From the NCBI GenBank assembly GCA_964473865.1, contig CAYYQN010000018.1, positions 22,412-86,411 of the forward strand: a stretch of 64,000 nucleotides of DNA. Reading direction: 5' to 3'. The stretch's first letter is position 1. Each line of letters opens with the position of its first letter. Source of the DNA: CAIMUX01 sp964473865. Lineage in GTDB: Bacteria; Eisenbacteria; RBG-16-71-46; CAIMUX01. The notes under the pieces are model-generated. The model made no database searches, was not told where the DNA came from, and saw only the letters and a program-made list of their open reading frames with translations. Position numbers and translations under genes: made by a program. This document shows positions 10,201 to 21,209 of the stretch, one piece after another.

Positions 10201-10489
10201 AGATCGCGGGACACCAGTCCCCTCCGGCGACCGGCGGTTGCTCCACCGAAATGCAGTCTCCGTAGACCGGAGGCGGGGCGGCCTCGTCCTGGAGGCGGAC
10301 GGCCTCGATCTGCGCGGGCGTGACCTTCCGCTCCTGCGGTTCGGGAAGAGCGTACGCAGTCGTGCAGGCGATCGCGGCGAGCAGGATGGAGAAGGAGAAG
10401 GCGACGGCGCAGTTGGTGGCGGGGTTGGCGGCGAGGTTGGACTGGATGGCCCGGAGGGCCGGTCCGATGGAACAGGCCGGCCGGTTCAT
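7217..10489 (-). CDS. Secreted zinc metalloprotease with FlgD-like C-terminal domain
   Basis: 1,090 residues with an N-terminal hydrophobic export segment (VAFSFSILLAAIACTTAYA). HEWGH at 256-260 followed by CYGACDEYEEG resembles the HEFGH...DEY zinc site of M64-type zincins, with one residue fewer before DEY. H256, H260 and D266 or E267 are the likely ligands and E257 the general base. The site is surrounded by many cysteines (CDEY, GECNGNLCGWICQSC), which suggests a disulfide-rich catalytic lobe. A D-N-N-D-G segment suggests calcium binding. Several beta-sandwich pre-peptidase-type repeats follow. The C-terminus (VFDINGRRVRML ... WNGRDDSG ... GLYFARL) is a FlgD-like sorting domain. The ATG at 10489 overlaps the stop of the upstream small secreted gene by four bases (ATGA), so translation is probably coupled. 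Confidence 0.85.
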   Translation of the reverse strand: MNRPACSIGPALRAIQSNLAANPATNCAVAFSFSILLAAIACTTAYALPEPQERKVTPAQIEAVRLQDEAAPPPVYGDCISVEQPPVAGGDWCPAIFNTVDTAHYVRGNTLIWHIFVNHSGGAWSAGEIDLMASRSTLARQYYLDHAPTNAYIHFDHENDPGIYYYTPTVPYSIVEGGANWGTWVNDACAALGVPDANGDGNRSDDLTLGLQSWAGGWNNVIAVFQPAEISFRANASVERGACQVPEGATWEVYSHEWGHCYGACDEYEEGDSGECNGNLCGWICQSCYLNDDVPNGNCEVGGCATIDCIMKYEVAGGDGPPCPFTQRHWAWVDANDDGLLDATVWNDNGTGRNLYELYHNGYFIHTNTDWGFSADQRWTGWSAIGVRSRGTANYQLEVFADNNHRWESASSSLAGQEIDFVVGDYNHNNLREDHIQLTKASGTGQYVLTYEGGNENLYPDGVVRSGAWQDYNVVRTYDVPLIAGETIAFALEMDAQLDLGMALFRSNGSTYHAGRAAAVWEEDDWPAGLSETRTYTVPATDIYGLVVWANTEVDGGFTIQIGPTLQALPEATPLASFLDLKLYSYAPYTNYWAVSAVRPGASTDVRLQLYAESTFQTLLETSGAYSNVEFIAADYNPSLSTDYLRSARQTGVNSYSTEWEQGADLLSGFEDGAWAAGHVCKVWDAHLLAGQTYMFRQYETAGAPLDAGLYVTSSAGGDRYVPRSNAAAGSTGGGSDGEWFLYTAPADDWYGCIMIMNNSSGGPYTVGVGPRVTLPPNLPVVLPDEVVWADIPASPLWSVTGVRTASGSESQPLIWTCPGFDLDCNVGEDTSGPGIRFLALDGRHIPNIPRYPRFDRTSGTGQRAMSYDDAAGHSMVFDDLAGLETGQGSFVLDEVVQIWDLDLQVAPAHLQIVVTPLVTGIDLGVALFEPDNAIQPSYYAVASGDAHGAGHAERVVYDFPAGAVYGLVVTNVNGAAGGYRIDVLDANTSGVAAAEPPGQLVFRTRGAMPGPGATVFELALPERAQVALGVFDINGRRVRMLCEDVLEAGTHSVTWNGRDDSGRGAATGLYFARLVAGEESRTLKVVRTQ

Positions 10490-11067
10490 GGCTTCACCTG
10501 TTCATCGCGCGGTTGGGGCGAACCGGACCCGGGGAGGCCGGATGAGCTGCCGGCGTCGGGCGAGGCGGCGTCGGGCGAGGCGGCGGCGGCCGATGAGGCG
10601 CCCGGGCGCTGCGCCATGGGGGGAGGGGTCCTGGCCGCAAGTCGCTCGAGTTTGACCCGCTCCAGATCGTCCGCGGACGCGGCTGCCTCGGGCGGCTCGG
10701 CGAGGAGCACCAGGCGAGTGCCGGCCGCCTCCGCGGCGGCGATCGCCTGCCGGGCCAGCGCGAGCTTGGCCTCCTCGAGGCGGTTCAGCGGCTGGGGCGG
10801 CTGCCCCGACGCGCCGTCCGTGAAGGATCCGACGACAAGCCCCTCCGGAGACAGGAGAGGCTGCGGCCCGGAAGCGATGTGAGCCGTTTCGACGGGCGGC
10901 GGTCCGGTCGGCAGGCCGAGATCGTTCGGTTCCGGCTCCGGCTTCGCGATCCGCGCGGGGCCGGCTTGCGGGACCTCGACGTCGGTCGTGCCGGCGGGAA
11001 CGGGTGAGGATGTCAGCGCGGCGATCAGGATCAGCGCCGCGATCCCCGGAAGCGCGTGCTTTGACAT
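10486..11067 (-). CDS. Small secreted Pro/Ala-rich protein of unknown function
   Basis: 193 residues. The ATG at 11067 is preceded by AGGAGGAACCAGACC, a good Shine-Dalgarno site; the longer open frame upstream has no such site. Residues 1-28 form a signal peptide (MSKHALPGIAALILIAALTS, cleavage near PVPAG). The mature part is rich in Pro, Ala and Glu, with a helical stretch (RLEEAKLALARQAIAAAEAAG) and a low-complexity tail SAAAASPDAASPDAGSSSG. No family is recognised. It sits directly before the metalloprotease and shares ATGA with it. The coupling suggests a role tied to that protease (propeptide-like chaperone, inhibitor or linker), but this is only inference from context. Confidence 0.75.
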   Translation of the reverse strand: MSKHALPGIAALILIAALTSSPVPAGTTDVEVPQAGPARIAKPEPEPNDLGLPTGPPPVETAHIASGPQPLLSPEGLVVGSFTDGASGQPPQPLNRLEEAKLALARQAIAAAEAAGTRLVLLAEPPEAAASADDLERVKLERLAARTPPPMAQRPGASSAAAASPDAASPDAGSSSGLPGSGSPQPRDEQVKP

Positions 11068-11267
11068 GGTCTGGTTCCTCCTGGTTCGAGGGCGCGGCAG
11101 GCCCTCATGGGTTGCGGGTGGTCCCCTTCCTCGCACATGCGCAAGACCCACCTTGGTCTGAGAGGTGTTGAGAGGCGGTTTTTTCTGCAACTGATGGTCG
11201 CAGGCGGCGGGTGGGGGCCAGCGGGACGATGACACGTCCGGTCGACTGCCGCCGCTCAGCCGCAGGG

Positions 11268-14821
<3,554 letters not shown>

Positions 14822-14825
<4 letters not shown>

Positions 14826-15415
14826 GGGCCGGCCCCGGCGGGTGGTCCGTCTCCGGCGAACTCGGAGCGAAGCCACATGGAGGCGACCCGCCAATCGTCC
14901 ACGACCGTCTTGCGGGACACGCCGAGCGCCAGAGCGATTTCCTCGCCGGTCAGGCCGCCGAAGACACGCAGCTCGACCACTCGGGACATCCGCGGGTGGA
15001 GGCCGGCCAGCTTGCTCAGGGCCCGGTCCAGGTCGACCGTGTCGATCTCCTGGTTCTGTGCCGGGAGATCGCTGGCCGTCACGGTCACCCGTCTCCATCC
15101 CCGCCCCCGCTTGATCGCGCCGCGCCGACGCGCGTAGTCGATCAGAACTTGCCGCATGGCCTGTGCCGCCACGCCGAAGAAGTGAGCCCGGTTCTCCCAT
15201 CGCATCGAAGCCGGGTCGATCAGTCGAAGATAGGCTTCGTTGAGCAGGGCGGTGGGCTGGAGGGTGTGCCCGACACGCTCTCGGCGCATCTCGCGCTCAG
15301 CCATGATCCGCAGTTCCTCGTAGGCGAGGGAGAAGATCCGGTCCGCGGCCGAACGGGGGAGCGGCTCGTCTCGGGCCGCTTCCCGGAGCAATGCGGTGAT
15401 CTCCGGGTTTGGCAT
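14822..15415 (-). CDS. ECF-type RNA polymerase sigma factor (TIGR02999-like)
   Basis: 197 residues. The ATG at 15415 follows GGAGGTGTCC. Region 2 shows HTLQPTALLNEAYLRLID and NRAHFFGVAAQAMRQVLIDY, the signature of the TIGR02999 'Sig-70_X6' group. Region 4 holds the helix-turn-helix LTGEEIALALGVSRKTVVDDW. It binds core RNA polymerase and directs it to alternative promoters. There is no anti-sigma factor next door; instead the stop codon overlaps the start of a kinase-STAND-TPR gene, so the kinase probably regulates sigma activity. The whole minus-strand block down to the metalloprotease may be one transcript, though a ~200-base gap separates the kinase from the small secreted gene. Confidence 0.92.
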
Positions 15416-15736
15416 GGACACCTCCGTGAGAGCCCGCGCAGATGGGACGCACAGGCTCAAGAGTCGGCGCGAGCGATGACCGATTACGATAGCATGCAGG
15501 GGCGTGAAGGCGGGTCGGGAGCGCGACGGAACGCGAAGTGTGGTTCGGGTCCGAGTAGGCGTGGACGAGACCGGGGTGCTCGTCCTGGAGGAGGCGATCG
15601 GCGGCGTCGATTCGGCGACCGAACAGGCGATCCAGGCCGCTATCGCGGCTCTGATGCGCCCGCGCGCCACAAGGGCCCCGCCCCCGTCCGGCGGAGCCCT
15701 TTCGCCGCGGATCGCCCCCGCAACCCTCCGCGCCGG
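15416..15736. other. Intergenic region upstream of the sigma factor
   Basis: About 320 bases between the 3' end of the cytochrome gene and the sigma factor start, both on the minus strand. A short plus-strand open frame covers most of it but has neither a ribosome site nor any recognisable domain. The promoter of the sigma/kinase operon should be here; I could not pick out a convincing -35/-10 pair. Confidence 0.5.
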
Positions 15737-16612
15737 CTATTCTCGCTCGGATTGAGCCGGTGCGAGCGAGTGTTTGGCCAGCGCGGCAGGCGCGTGCACC
15801 AGGTGGCAGTTGTGACAGCTCTCCATGCCGATTCCCTGCAGTGCGTTTCGCACCGCAGCCGGATCGGGCGAGGCCGCTGCCATCGCCGCACCCAGCCCGT
15901 CGACCAGGCCGAGGATCCCGGCATCGACGTAGTACTGGCGCTCCGATTGGTGGCAAGCGGCGCACGACTCCCGCAGCGTCACGTACCGGGTGGCCAGGGC
16001 GACAACGTGCTCGCGCGCCTTGTCGACCTGTCCCTGGGACAGATCCACCCCGACACCCGCCAGGTCGCCGTCCAGCATCTGCATGAACGTCACATAGGGG
16101 ACCTCTTGCTTGGACACCGGATCCGTCAGCATGATGCCGGCGAAATCGCCCCAGTGGTACTTCTGCTGCACCCGAGCCATGTTCTTGACGTGGCAGGTGT
16201 GACAGACCTGGCCCGCGCCCTGCGCCGCCGGCATGAACTTCGCCGGATCCCGGGATCGGAGGGCTTCTCCCAGCGCGGCAATCGGGGCCGCCGGCAGCTC
16301 GCTCCTCCACTCGGGCACCATCTGGGACAGTCTGGCGTACTTCTCTTGGAAGCTTGTGTATCCTTGCTCCGCGTTGGCGAAATCCCCGTCCAGGAAGTCC
16401 CCGATCGTGCCGGACATGAGCGTTCCCAGCTCGAACATGGCTAGCAGAAAGACCGGACGGTCGGCATTCGGCGGATAGAGGGCGTCGAGCGATGGCGGCA
16501 GCGCTGTCGCGGCCGGGCTCACGGCCGGAGCCGCCTCCTGGCGCTGCCCAGTCGCGCTGCCCACCACGATCAATGAGAGAACACCGAGGAAGATGATTGT
16601 CAGCTTGTACAT
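15737..16612 (-). CDS. Periplasmic tri-heme cytochrome c
   Basis: 291 residues. The ATG at 16612 is preceded by GGAGGTGAGAGC. A signal peptide occupies residues ~1-22 (MYKLTIIFLGVLSLIVVGSA). Three CxxCH heme-attachment motifs are visible: CHTCH (GQVCHTCHVKN), CAACH (RESCAACHQSE) and CHNCH (ESCHNCHLVH), so three covalent c-type hemes are expected. The first segment before heme 1 (~120 residues) is helical and resembles no family I can name. The protein is likely a periplasmic electron carrier or the sensor part of a redox system. No oxidoreductase partner is adjacent, so the donor and acceptor are unknown. Confidence 0.88.
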   Translation of the reverse strand: MYKLTIIFLGVLSLIVVGSATGQRQEAAPAVSPAATALPPSLDALYPPNADRPVFLLAMFELGTLMSGTIGDFLDGDFANAEQGYTSFQEKYARLSQMVPEWRSELPAAPIAALGEALRSRDPAKFMPAAQGAGQVCHTCHVKNMARVQQKYHWGDFAGIMLTDPVSKQEVPYVTFMQMLDGDLAGVGVDLSQGQVDKAREHVVALATRYVTLRESCAACHQSERQYYVDAGILGLVDGLGAAMAAASPDPAAVRNALQGIGMESCHNCHLVHAPAALAKHSLAPAQSERE

Positions 16613-16683
16613 GCTCTCACCTCCGCATTCAGGTGCCTGACGGCTTCGACTCGAACAAGACCACGCCCCAGCGGCGGTCCCGA

Positions 16684-16773
16684 TGCACGATTCGCATCGC
16701 CCGCACAGCTCACACAGCTCATACAGTTCGCACCGTTCGCATCGCCCGTACAGCTCACACAGTTCACACAGTT
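16684..16773. repeat. Tandem repeat of a 9-bp unit, about ten copies
   Basis: Ten imperfect 9-mers of the form CRCACAGYT (for example CGCACAGCT, CACACAGCT, CATACAGTT, CGCACCGTT, CACACAGTT), followed by two CGCGGGATCG units. The period is a multiple of three, so every frame stays open, but no ribosome site or conserved domain goes with it. It lies in the gap between the cytochrome and beta-helix genes, which are transcribed divergently. It may be a slippage-prone, variable tract. Confidence 0.75.
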
Positions 16774-17125
16774 CGCGCGGGATCGCGCGGGATCGATGGT
16801 AGGATCCGCGCCCGTCGCTGTCGAGGAGTTTTCTGTCCTCTGCGGCCTTCGGGCCAGATCTCGCGCACCGATGGTCAACAACAATGAGACCAACCGTTCG
16901 GGCGCCGGTTCCGGCGCTCGTCCGTCCACTCGTGCGCCGGTTGGTGGCCCAGGAAGGTCCACGGAGAACGAGGGAGATCGCGAGCCTCCGCCATCCGGCG
17001 GACGCACCCCGGCGGAGGCATCCCGGGGGACGCCGGACGTCGGATTACCCGTCCGGGTCTCTGCCCTGGTATCATCTTCCTGCATCCCGCGGGATTCGAG
17101 TTCGGCCCGCAACCTCGGAGAGACC
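16774..17125. other. Upstream region of the beta-helix gene
   Basis: About 350 bases between the tandem repeat and the beta-helix start. TGGTATCAT at 17067-17075 is an extended -10-like sequence (TGN plus TATCAT) 51 bases before the ATG, without a good -35. A similar TGGTATGAT stands before the LVIVD gene at 52203. Nothing else is recognisable here. Confidence 0.35.
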
Positions 17126-18895
17126 ATGCACCGCGCTCCATCCACACATGGGGGCACCCTTTTCCGGTTGATCTCATGGCTCGCGTCGACCGGTTTCGCA
17201 TTGACCGGGGCCGCCTGGGCGGGCGTCCGCACCGTCCCGTTCCCCTATCCGACGGTGCAGGCAGGCCTCAACGCCGCCCAGACCGGCGACACCGTGGTGG
17301 TGGCTCCCGGCACCTATGTGGAGAACCTCCTCTGGCCGGACCGGGCCGGTATCTCCCTCCGCAGCGAGCAGGGCGCCTCGGTCACCTTCCTGGATGGCGG
17401 CCGGAACGAGACGGTTCTGGGCCTCTACCACGCCTCCATCGACACCACGACCCGGATCCAAGGCTTCACCATCACCGGAGGGAAGGTCGGCGGCAGCTGA
17501 CCCTGGTGTTCGGGCGGAGGTCTCCGCCTGCTGGAAGGGGCCTCGCCCTGCATCGAGGATTGTGTCATCGCCGACAATGAGGCCTACAACATGGGCGGCG
17601 GCGCGATGGCAACGGAGGATTGCCGCCCCGTGTTCCGCCGGGTGCGTTTCCTGAGGAATACCGCGCACACCGGTGGGGCCCTGGCCATCGGCGCGACTGC
17701 CCACGCCCGCGTGGAGGACTGCCGGGCGGAGGAAAACTCCGCGCTCGGCATCGGCGGGGCCTTCCAAGTTCATGACGGTGGCGAGCTCGTCCTGCGGCGG
17801 TGCGCGGTGCAAAGGAACACCGGCGGCGAAGGAGGAGCGCTGGGAGTCGGCGGAGGGCGGATCGAGGCCGAAACCTGCACGCTCCTGGCCAACCGTGGCG
17901 GTTTCGGCGGAGCCATCTCCGTGATCTCCGGAACCGGCGTCTTGCGCGGCTGCCTCGTCCGCGGCAACGAGGCGGACTACTGGGGCGGCGCCGTCAACAG
18001 CACGTCCGGCACGGTGCGGCTGGAGGCGACCTGGGCCGACTCCAACCGGGCGTGGCTCGGCGGCGGCGCGATCTACGCCTACGATTCGACGGTCGAGGCG
18101 GAGAACAGCCTGATCACCGGCAACGACGCCGGTCCCGCGCTCGATGGGCCGGGAGGAGCCGTCTCCAGCCGCGTGTCCTCGGTGGTTCTGACCGGCTGCA
18201 CCCTGGCCGCAAACCGGGGCCTCCCGGGCGCGGGCCTCTGGCTGGACTACGATTCGAATGCCTCACTGGAGCGCTGTCTCCTTGCTTCCGGCCGGGGAGG
18301 CGCCGCCATCGAGGGCGAACCGGGAGCGTTCGCGGACGCCGGCTGCTGCGATCTGTGGGAGAACGAAGGCGGAGACTGGACGGGGTTGGTGGCAGGCCAG
18401 GACGCGGCCGGCGGCAACCTCTGGGCCGACCCGCTGTTCTGCGAAGCGCAGGCCTCGGAGACGCCGTGGTCGATTGCGTCGGGTTCTCCCTGCGCGCCCC
18501 CGCACTCCGGAACCTGCGGTCTGATCGGGGCCGGCGCGGTGGCGTGCGTCCTCGCCTCGACACCCGGGGACGCCGCGCCCACGGAACCGGGTTCCGGCTC
18601 GCTCGTCCTGACGCTTGCGCCCAATCCGTCGGCCGGGGAGATCCGCATCGGCATTCGCCTCTCCGGGGCCGCCGGCCGGGACGTCGCGCTCACCGTTCAC
18701 GACGCGGCGGGACGCCTCGTCCGCAGGTTCTCCTGCCGCCTCGGGAACTCGGGGACCGCAGCCGCGGAATGGGATGGCCGGGACGCCGCCGGCCACCGCG
18801 CACCCCGCGGCACCTACTGGATCCGGGCCACCGCGGATGCCGGCCCGGCGGAGGGTGGTGGGCCGAGGGTCGGCGCCCGCGTGGTGCGGAGGTAG
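17126..18895 (+). CDS. Secreted right-handed beta-helix protein with one in-frame TGA (candidate selenoprotein or broken gene)
   Basis: Reading straight through a single TGA at 17498-17500 gives 589 residues in one frame. The ATG at 17126 follows CGGAGAG and starts a signal peptide (LFRLISWLASTGFALTGAAWA). Residues ~35-120 match the N-terminal beta-helix pattern (VQAGLNAAQTGDTVVVAPGTY, IQGFTITGG). After the TGA (codon 125) the same fold continues with PWCSGGGLRLLEGASPCIEDC and many GGA/GGG coils up to ~470. A FlgD-like domain closes the protein (HDAAGRLVRRF ... EWDGRDAAG). The second half has no ribosome site or signal peptide of its own, so it cannot be an independent secreted protein. Either the TGA is decoded (Sec125, giving U-P-W-C; see the hairpin entry) or this is a nonsense-mutated or mis-sequenced gene. 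Extracellular location is expected; the ligand is unknown. Confidence 0.75.
17498..17530 (+). promoter_or_regulatory. In-frame UGA followed by bSECIS-like hairpin
   Basis: UGA at 17498-17500. After a 10-base spacer, 17511-17518 pairs with 17523-17530 (CGGGCGGA / TCCGCCTG, one G-U pair), closing a GGUC tetraloop at 17519-17522. The loop lies at +19 to +22 after UGA. From memory, E. coli fdhF has its GGUC loop at the same distance. An alternative pairing leaves G17514 bulged at the place of the fdhF bulged U. Loop identity, spacing and stem are what SelB needs in known bacteria. GC-rich codons (GGC GGA GGT CTC CGC) could make such a stem by chance. Confidence 0.45.
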
Positions 18896-18939
18896 ACCGA
18901 CCGACCGGAAAGACGGTGAGCACGTCCTCTCCTTCCGGA

Positions 18940-18977
18940 GGGTCGAGAGTCGCCCGGGCCTGCGCCGGGCGCCTTCG
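18940..18977. terminator. Hairpin between convergent genes
   Basis: CGCCCGG (18951-18957) pairs with CCGGGCG (18965-18971), extended outward by GTCGA/TCGAC. It lies between the 3' ends of the beta-helix and OmpA-like genes. There is no U-tract, so this would be a non-canonical or bidirectional terminator. Confidence 0.4.
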
Positions 18978-19031
18978 ACCTCGCCGGGGCCGTCGCCGCC
19001 ACGACGACCGGCGCGGCCACGGCTCCGGCGT

Positions 19032-19694
19032 CTACCACCGCTCCGGTCGCGGCAGCCTCGTCGAGATCGCCTCGTTGGTCGCGTCCGGCGCCGTCTTCTC
19101 CACCAGGACGATCTCGACCAGGCGGCGCGCGGCGCCGGTTCCGAGATTGGCTTCTTCGCGCTGCGGAGGCCTCTCGCCGAAGCTGACCGCCTGGAACCTC
19201 CCCAGTCGCCCGGGCACGCAATCCGCCAGGAGCCGAAGCACGGCCTCCGCGCGACGGCGGCCCAGCTCCAGGTTGTAGGCGGCGGGCCCGGTCGGGTCGG
19301 CGAACCCGTAGAGCTCGACGAGCATCTGCGGGTTGCGGCCGAGGTTCTCCGCCACCTGCTCCAGGACCGCGCCGGACTCGGCTTCGGGATCAGCGCTGTT
19401 GAAGGGGAAGTAGACCCGGTACCGGTCTACCTCCCGGTAACCGACCCAGCCGAGGGCCATCTCCTGAACCGAGTCGACGCGCCGGACCGCGGCCGTGGCC
19501 CGGGAGTCCGCGCCCGAGGCGACCCCCTGTACCGCCTGGAGCTCCTTTCCCAGCGAGTCGTCCGCAGTTACCATCGACGTGCGCAGGCCCGCCACCTGGT
19601 CGCGCACATATCCGCGTGTGGCACAGCCGGTCGCCCCGGCTGCAAGCAGGGCCAACACCCCGATGGCCCCGATTCGAAGATGGACACTTCGCAT
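19032..19694 (-). CDS. OmpA-like peptidoglycan-binding lipoprotein
   Basis: 220 residues. The ATG at 19694 follows AAGGAGGTAGCGG. Residues 1-24 form a lipoprotein signal ending LLAAGATGC, with Cys24 as the lipidation site. A helical, coiled-coil-like stretch follows (DDSLGKELQAVQGVASGADSR). From ~95 an OmpA/Pal fold is visible: VYFPFNSADPEAESGAVLEQ and LVELYGFADPTG, then AAYNLELGRRRAEAVLRLL. OmpA domains bind the diaminopimelate peptide of peptidoglycan and anchor the outer membrane to the wall. It lies 13 bases after the barrel gene 19708-20325 and is probably co-transcribed with it. Confidence 0.9.
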   Translation of the reverse strand: MRSVHLRIGAIGVLALLAAGATGCATRGYVRDQVAGLRTSMVTADDSLGKELQAVQGVASGADSRATAAVRRVDSVQEMALGWVGYREVDRYRVYFPFNSADPEAESGAVLEQVAENLGRNPQMLVELYGFADPTGPAAYNLELGRRRAEAVLRLLADCVPGRLGRFQAVSFGERPPQREEANLGTGAARRLVEIVLVEKTAPDATNEAISTRLPRPERW

Positions 19695-19707
19695 CCGCTA
19701 CCTCCTT

Positions 19708-20325
19708 CTAGAATCGGAGGCCGATTCCGGCCGCCAGATAGGCACCGCTGTAGTCGAGGTTTCTGATCTGCTCCCGGACCTCAGGTCCGAGCTTCCGCCC
19801 CGGGTCCGCGAAGGTGTATCGCGCCTCTCCGCTGAGTGAGAGAAGCGGCGAGAGCATGAGCCTCGCGCCTCCGCCGGCATGCCAGCCAAGGGTGCTGACG
19901 GATCGGTTCCGGAATCCGAACTCCGTGCGCAGTGCGCCCGAGTACTGGTAGGACACGCGGTACCAACCCGCGCCCGCTTCCACAAACGGCGAGACAGCCA
20001 GGACCGGGGTCGGCAGATATAGCTTTGCGGTGACCGTCACGGGAACGGTCCGCGTCCGCAGGCCGCCCCACGGGGTGTCATAGACGTTGTCCGAGCGGTA
20101 ATCGACCGCTCCGTTCAGGCCGAGCAAGGGAGCCGGGTTGAATTCCAGGTGCGCTCCCACAAGCGAACTCCCGTCGCCGGCATCGGCCGGCTTGGAGTAC
20201 GCCCAATGGGCGCCCCACTCCCCTGAGAAAGCCGGCGCGGGGAACAGGGTCGCCACCGTCGAGACGGCAAGCGCCAGGATTGTGTACGGTCTGCGGTAAG
20301 CGTCGATTGTTGGTGCGACTCGCAT
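19708..20325 (-). CDS. Outer-membrane beta-barrel protein
   Basis: 205 residues from the ATG at 20325, preceded by GGAGGCGCAG; upstream in-frame codons lack a ribosome site. The signal peptide is YTILALAVSTVATLFPAPAFS. The mature chain alternates polar and hydrophobic residues in ~10-residue strands (VPVTVTAKLYLPTPVLAVSP, FVEAGAGWYRVSYQY, WHAGGGARLMLSPLLSLSGE) and ends in AYLAAGIGLRF, with the terminal Phe typical of BAM-inserted barrels. It is probably a small 8-stranded OmpW/OmpX-like barrel. Substrate and role are unknown. It is divergent from the barrel gene at 20638. Confidence 0.8.
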   Translation of the reverse strand: MRVAPTIDAYRRPYTILALAVSTVATLFPAPAFSGEWGAHWAYSKPADAGDGSSLVGAHLEFNPAPLLGLNGAVDYRSDNVYDTPWGGLRTRTVPVTVTAKLYLPTPVLAVSPFVEAGAGWYRVSYQYSGALRTEFGFRNRSVSTLGWHAGGGARLMLSPLLSLSGEARYTFADPGRKLGPEVREQIRNLDYSGAYLAAGIGLRF

Positions 20326-20637
20326 CTGCGCCTCCGACTTCTCCCCCCCGGCGATGCCCGGCGAGGGGCATCTTCCGTGCCAGGGACCGGCAGCCGGGAG
20401 GATCGGGACTTGCAGCCGCCGCACCCCCGATCCCGTTGTAGGGATTTCCGGAGCTCTGCACGTTCTACAAGACTCGCCCGGCGTCACGGCGGGCGGCGCC
20501 CGTTCACCGGGCCAGGACGCGCGGACGTCCGGAACCCCGATCGTCGTGACGCCACGGAGGATGCGGCGTCGGACCGGCCGCGACGCCGCCATGGCATGCC
20601 GATTGACGGCCGGCCTGCCTGGAAAGGAGGTGCTGTC

Positions 20638-21144
20638 ATGTGGAGACGATGGACATTCCTCCTGGCCCTCACGCTGGCTCTCGGCGCGGTCGGCCTGCTT
20701 CCGGGGAGCGCAGCCGCGCAGTCAGGCCGCCTGGGATTCCGTGGATGGGGGCCGCATGTCGGAGTGACGTCGGGACCGGATCAGGTCCACCTCGGCGTGC
20801 ACTTCGACTTCGGGGACCTGGCCCGGCGCGTGCGTTTCCAGCCGAACATCGAGGTCGGAGTGGGAGACGAACGGACCCTGGCCGCAGTCAACTTCGAGGC
20901 CGCCTACCGATTTCGATCGGGCTGGGACCGCTGGTCCCCGTACGCCGGCGGCGGATTGGGCATCAACCGGACCGGGGACGACCACGGCGTCGTGCACCGC
21001 TCCTCGTCGGAGCTCGGAGCCGGCGTCCTCGGCGGGATCGAGAAGGGATTGAGCAGCGGCAACAGAATGTTCCTCGAAGCGAAGCTCGGGCTGGTGGATG
21101 CCCCGGACCTCAAGCTGGCTATCGGCTGGACGTTCTACCAGTGA
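20638..21144 (+). CDS. Small outer-membrane beta-barrel protein
   Basis: 168 residues. The ATG at 20638 follows AAAGGAGGTGCTGTC. Signal peptide WTFLLALTLALGAVGLLPGS, cleavage near AAAQS. The mature protein reads as an amphipathic barrel: VHLGVHFDFGDL, VRFQPNIEVGVGD, AVNFEAAYRFRSG, YAGGGLGINRTG, MFLEAKLGLVDAPDLKLAIG and a terminal W-T-F-Y-Q. At ~145 mature residues it is the size of an 8-stranded barrel. It resembles the N-terminal half of the next gene, so the two probably arose by tandem duplication. Confidence 0.8.
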   Translation: MWRRWTFLLALTLALGAVGLLPGSAAAQSGRLGFRGWGPHVGVTSGPDQVHLGVHFDFGDLARRVRFQPNIEVGVGDERTLAAVNFEAAYRFRSGWDRWSPYAGGGLGINRTGDDHGVVHRSSSELGAGVLGGIEKGLSSGNRMFLEAKLGLVDAPDLKLAIGWTFYQ

Positions 21145-21209
21145 TGTCGCTCGGCCGGCATCCGTGGATTCGGAATCCGCGCGGTGGATCGATCAGCGAG
21201 AGGTGTGCC

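Noticed and set aside
15504..15755. Short plus-strand frame after the sigma factor start
   Set aside because: No ribosome site, no domain, and it crosses into the antisense of the cytochrome gene.
16600..17232. Minus-strand frame with Cys-rich repeats (NCVNC, SCVSC) that mimics a metal-binding peptide
   Set aside because: It is only the translation of the 9-bp DNA repeat, with no ribosome site and overlap with the cytochrome start.
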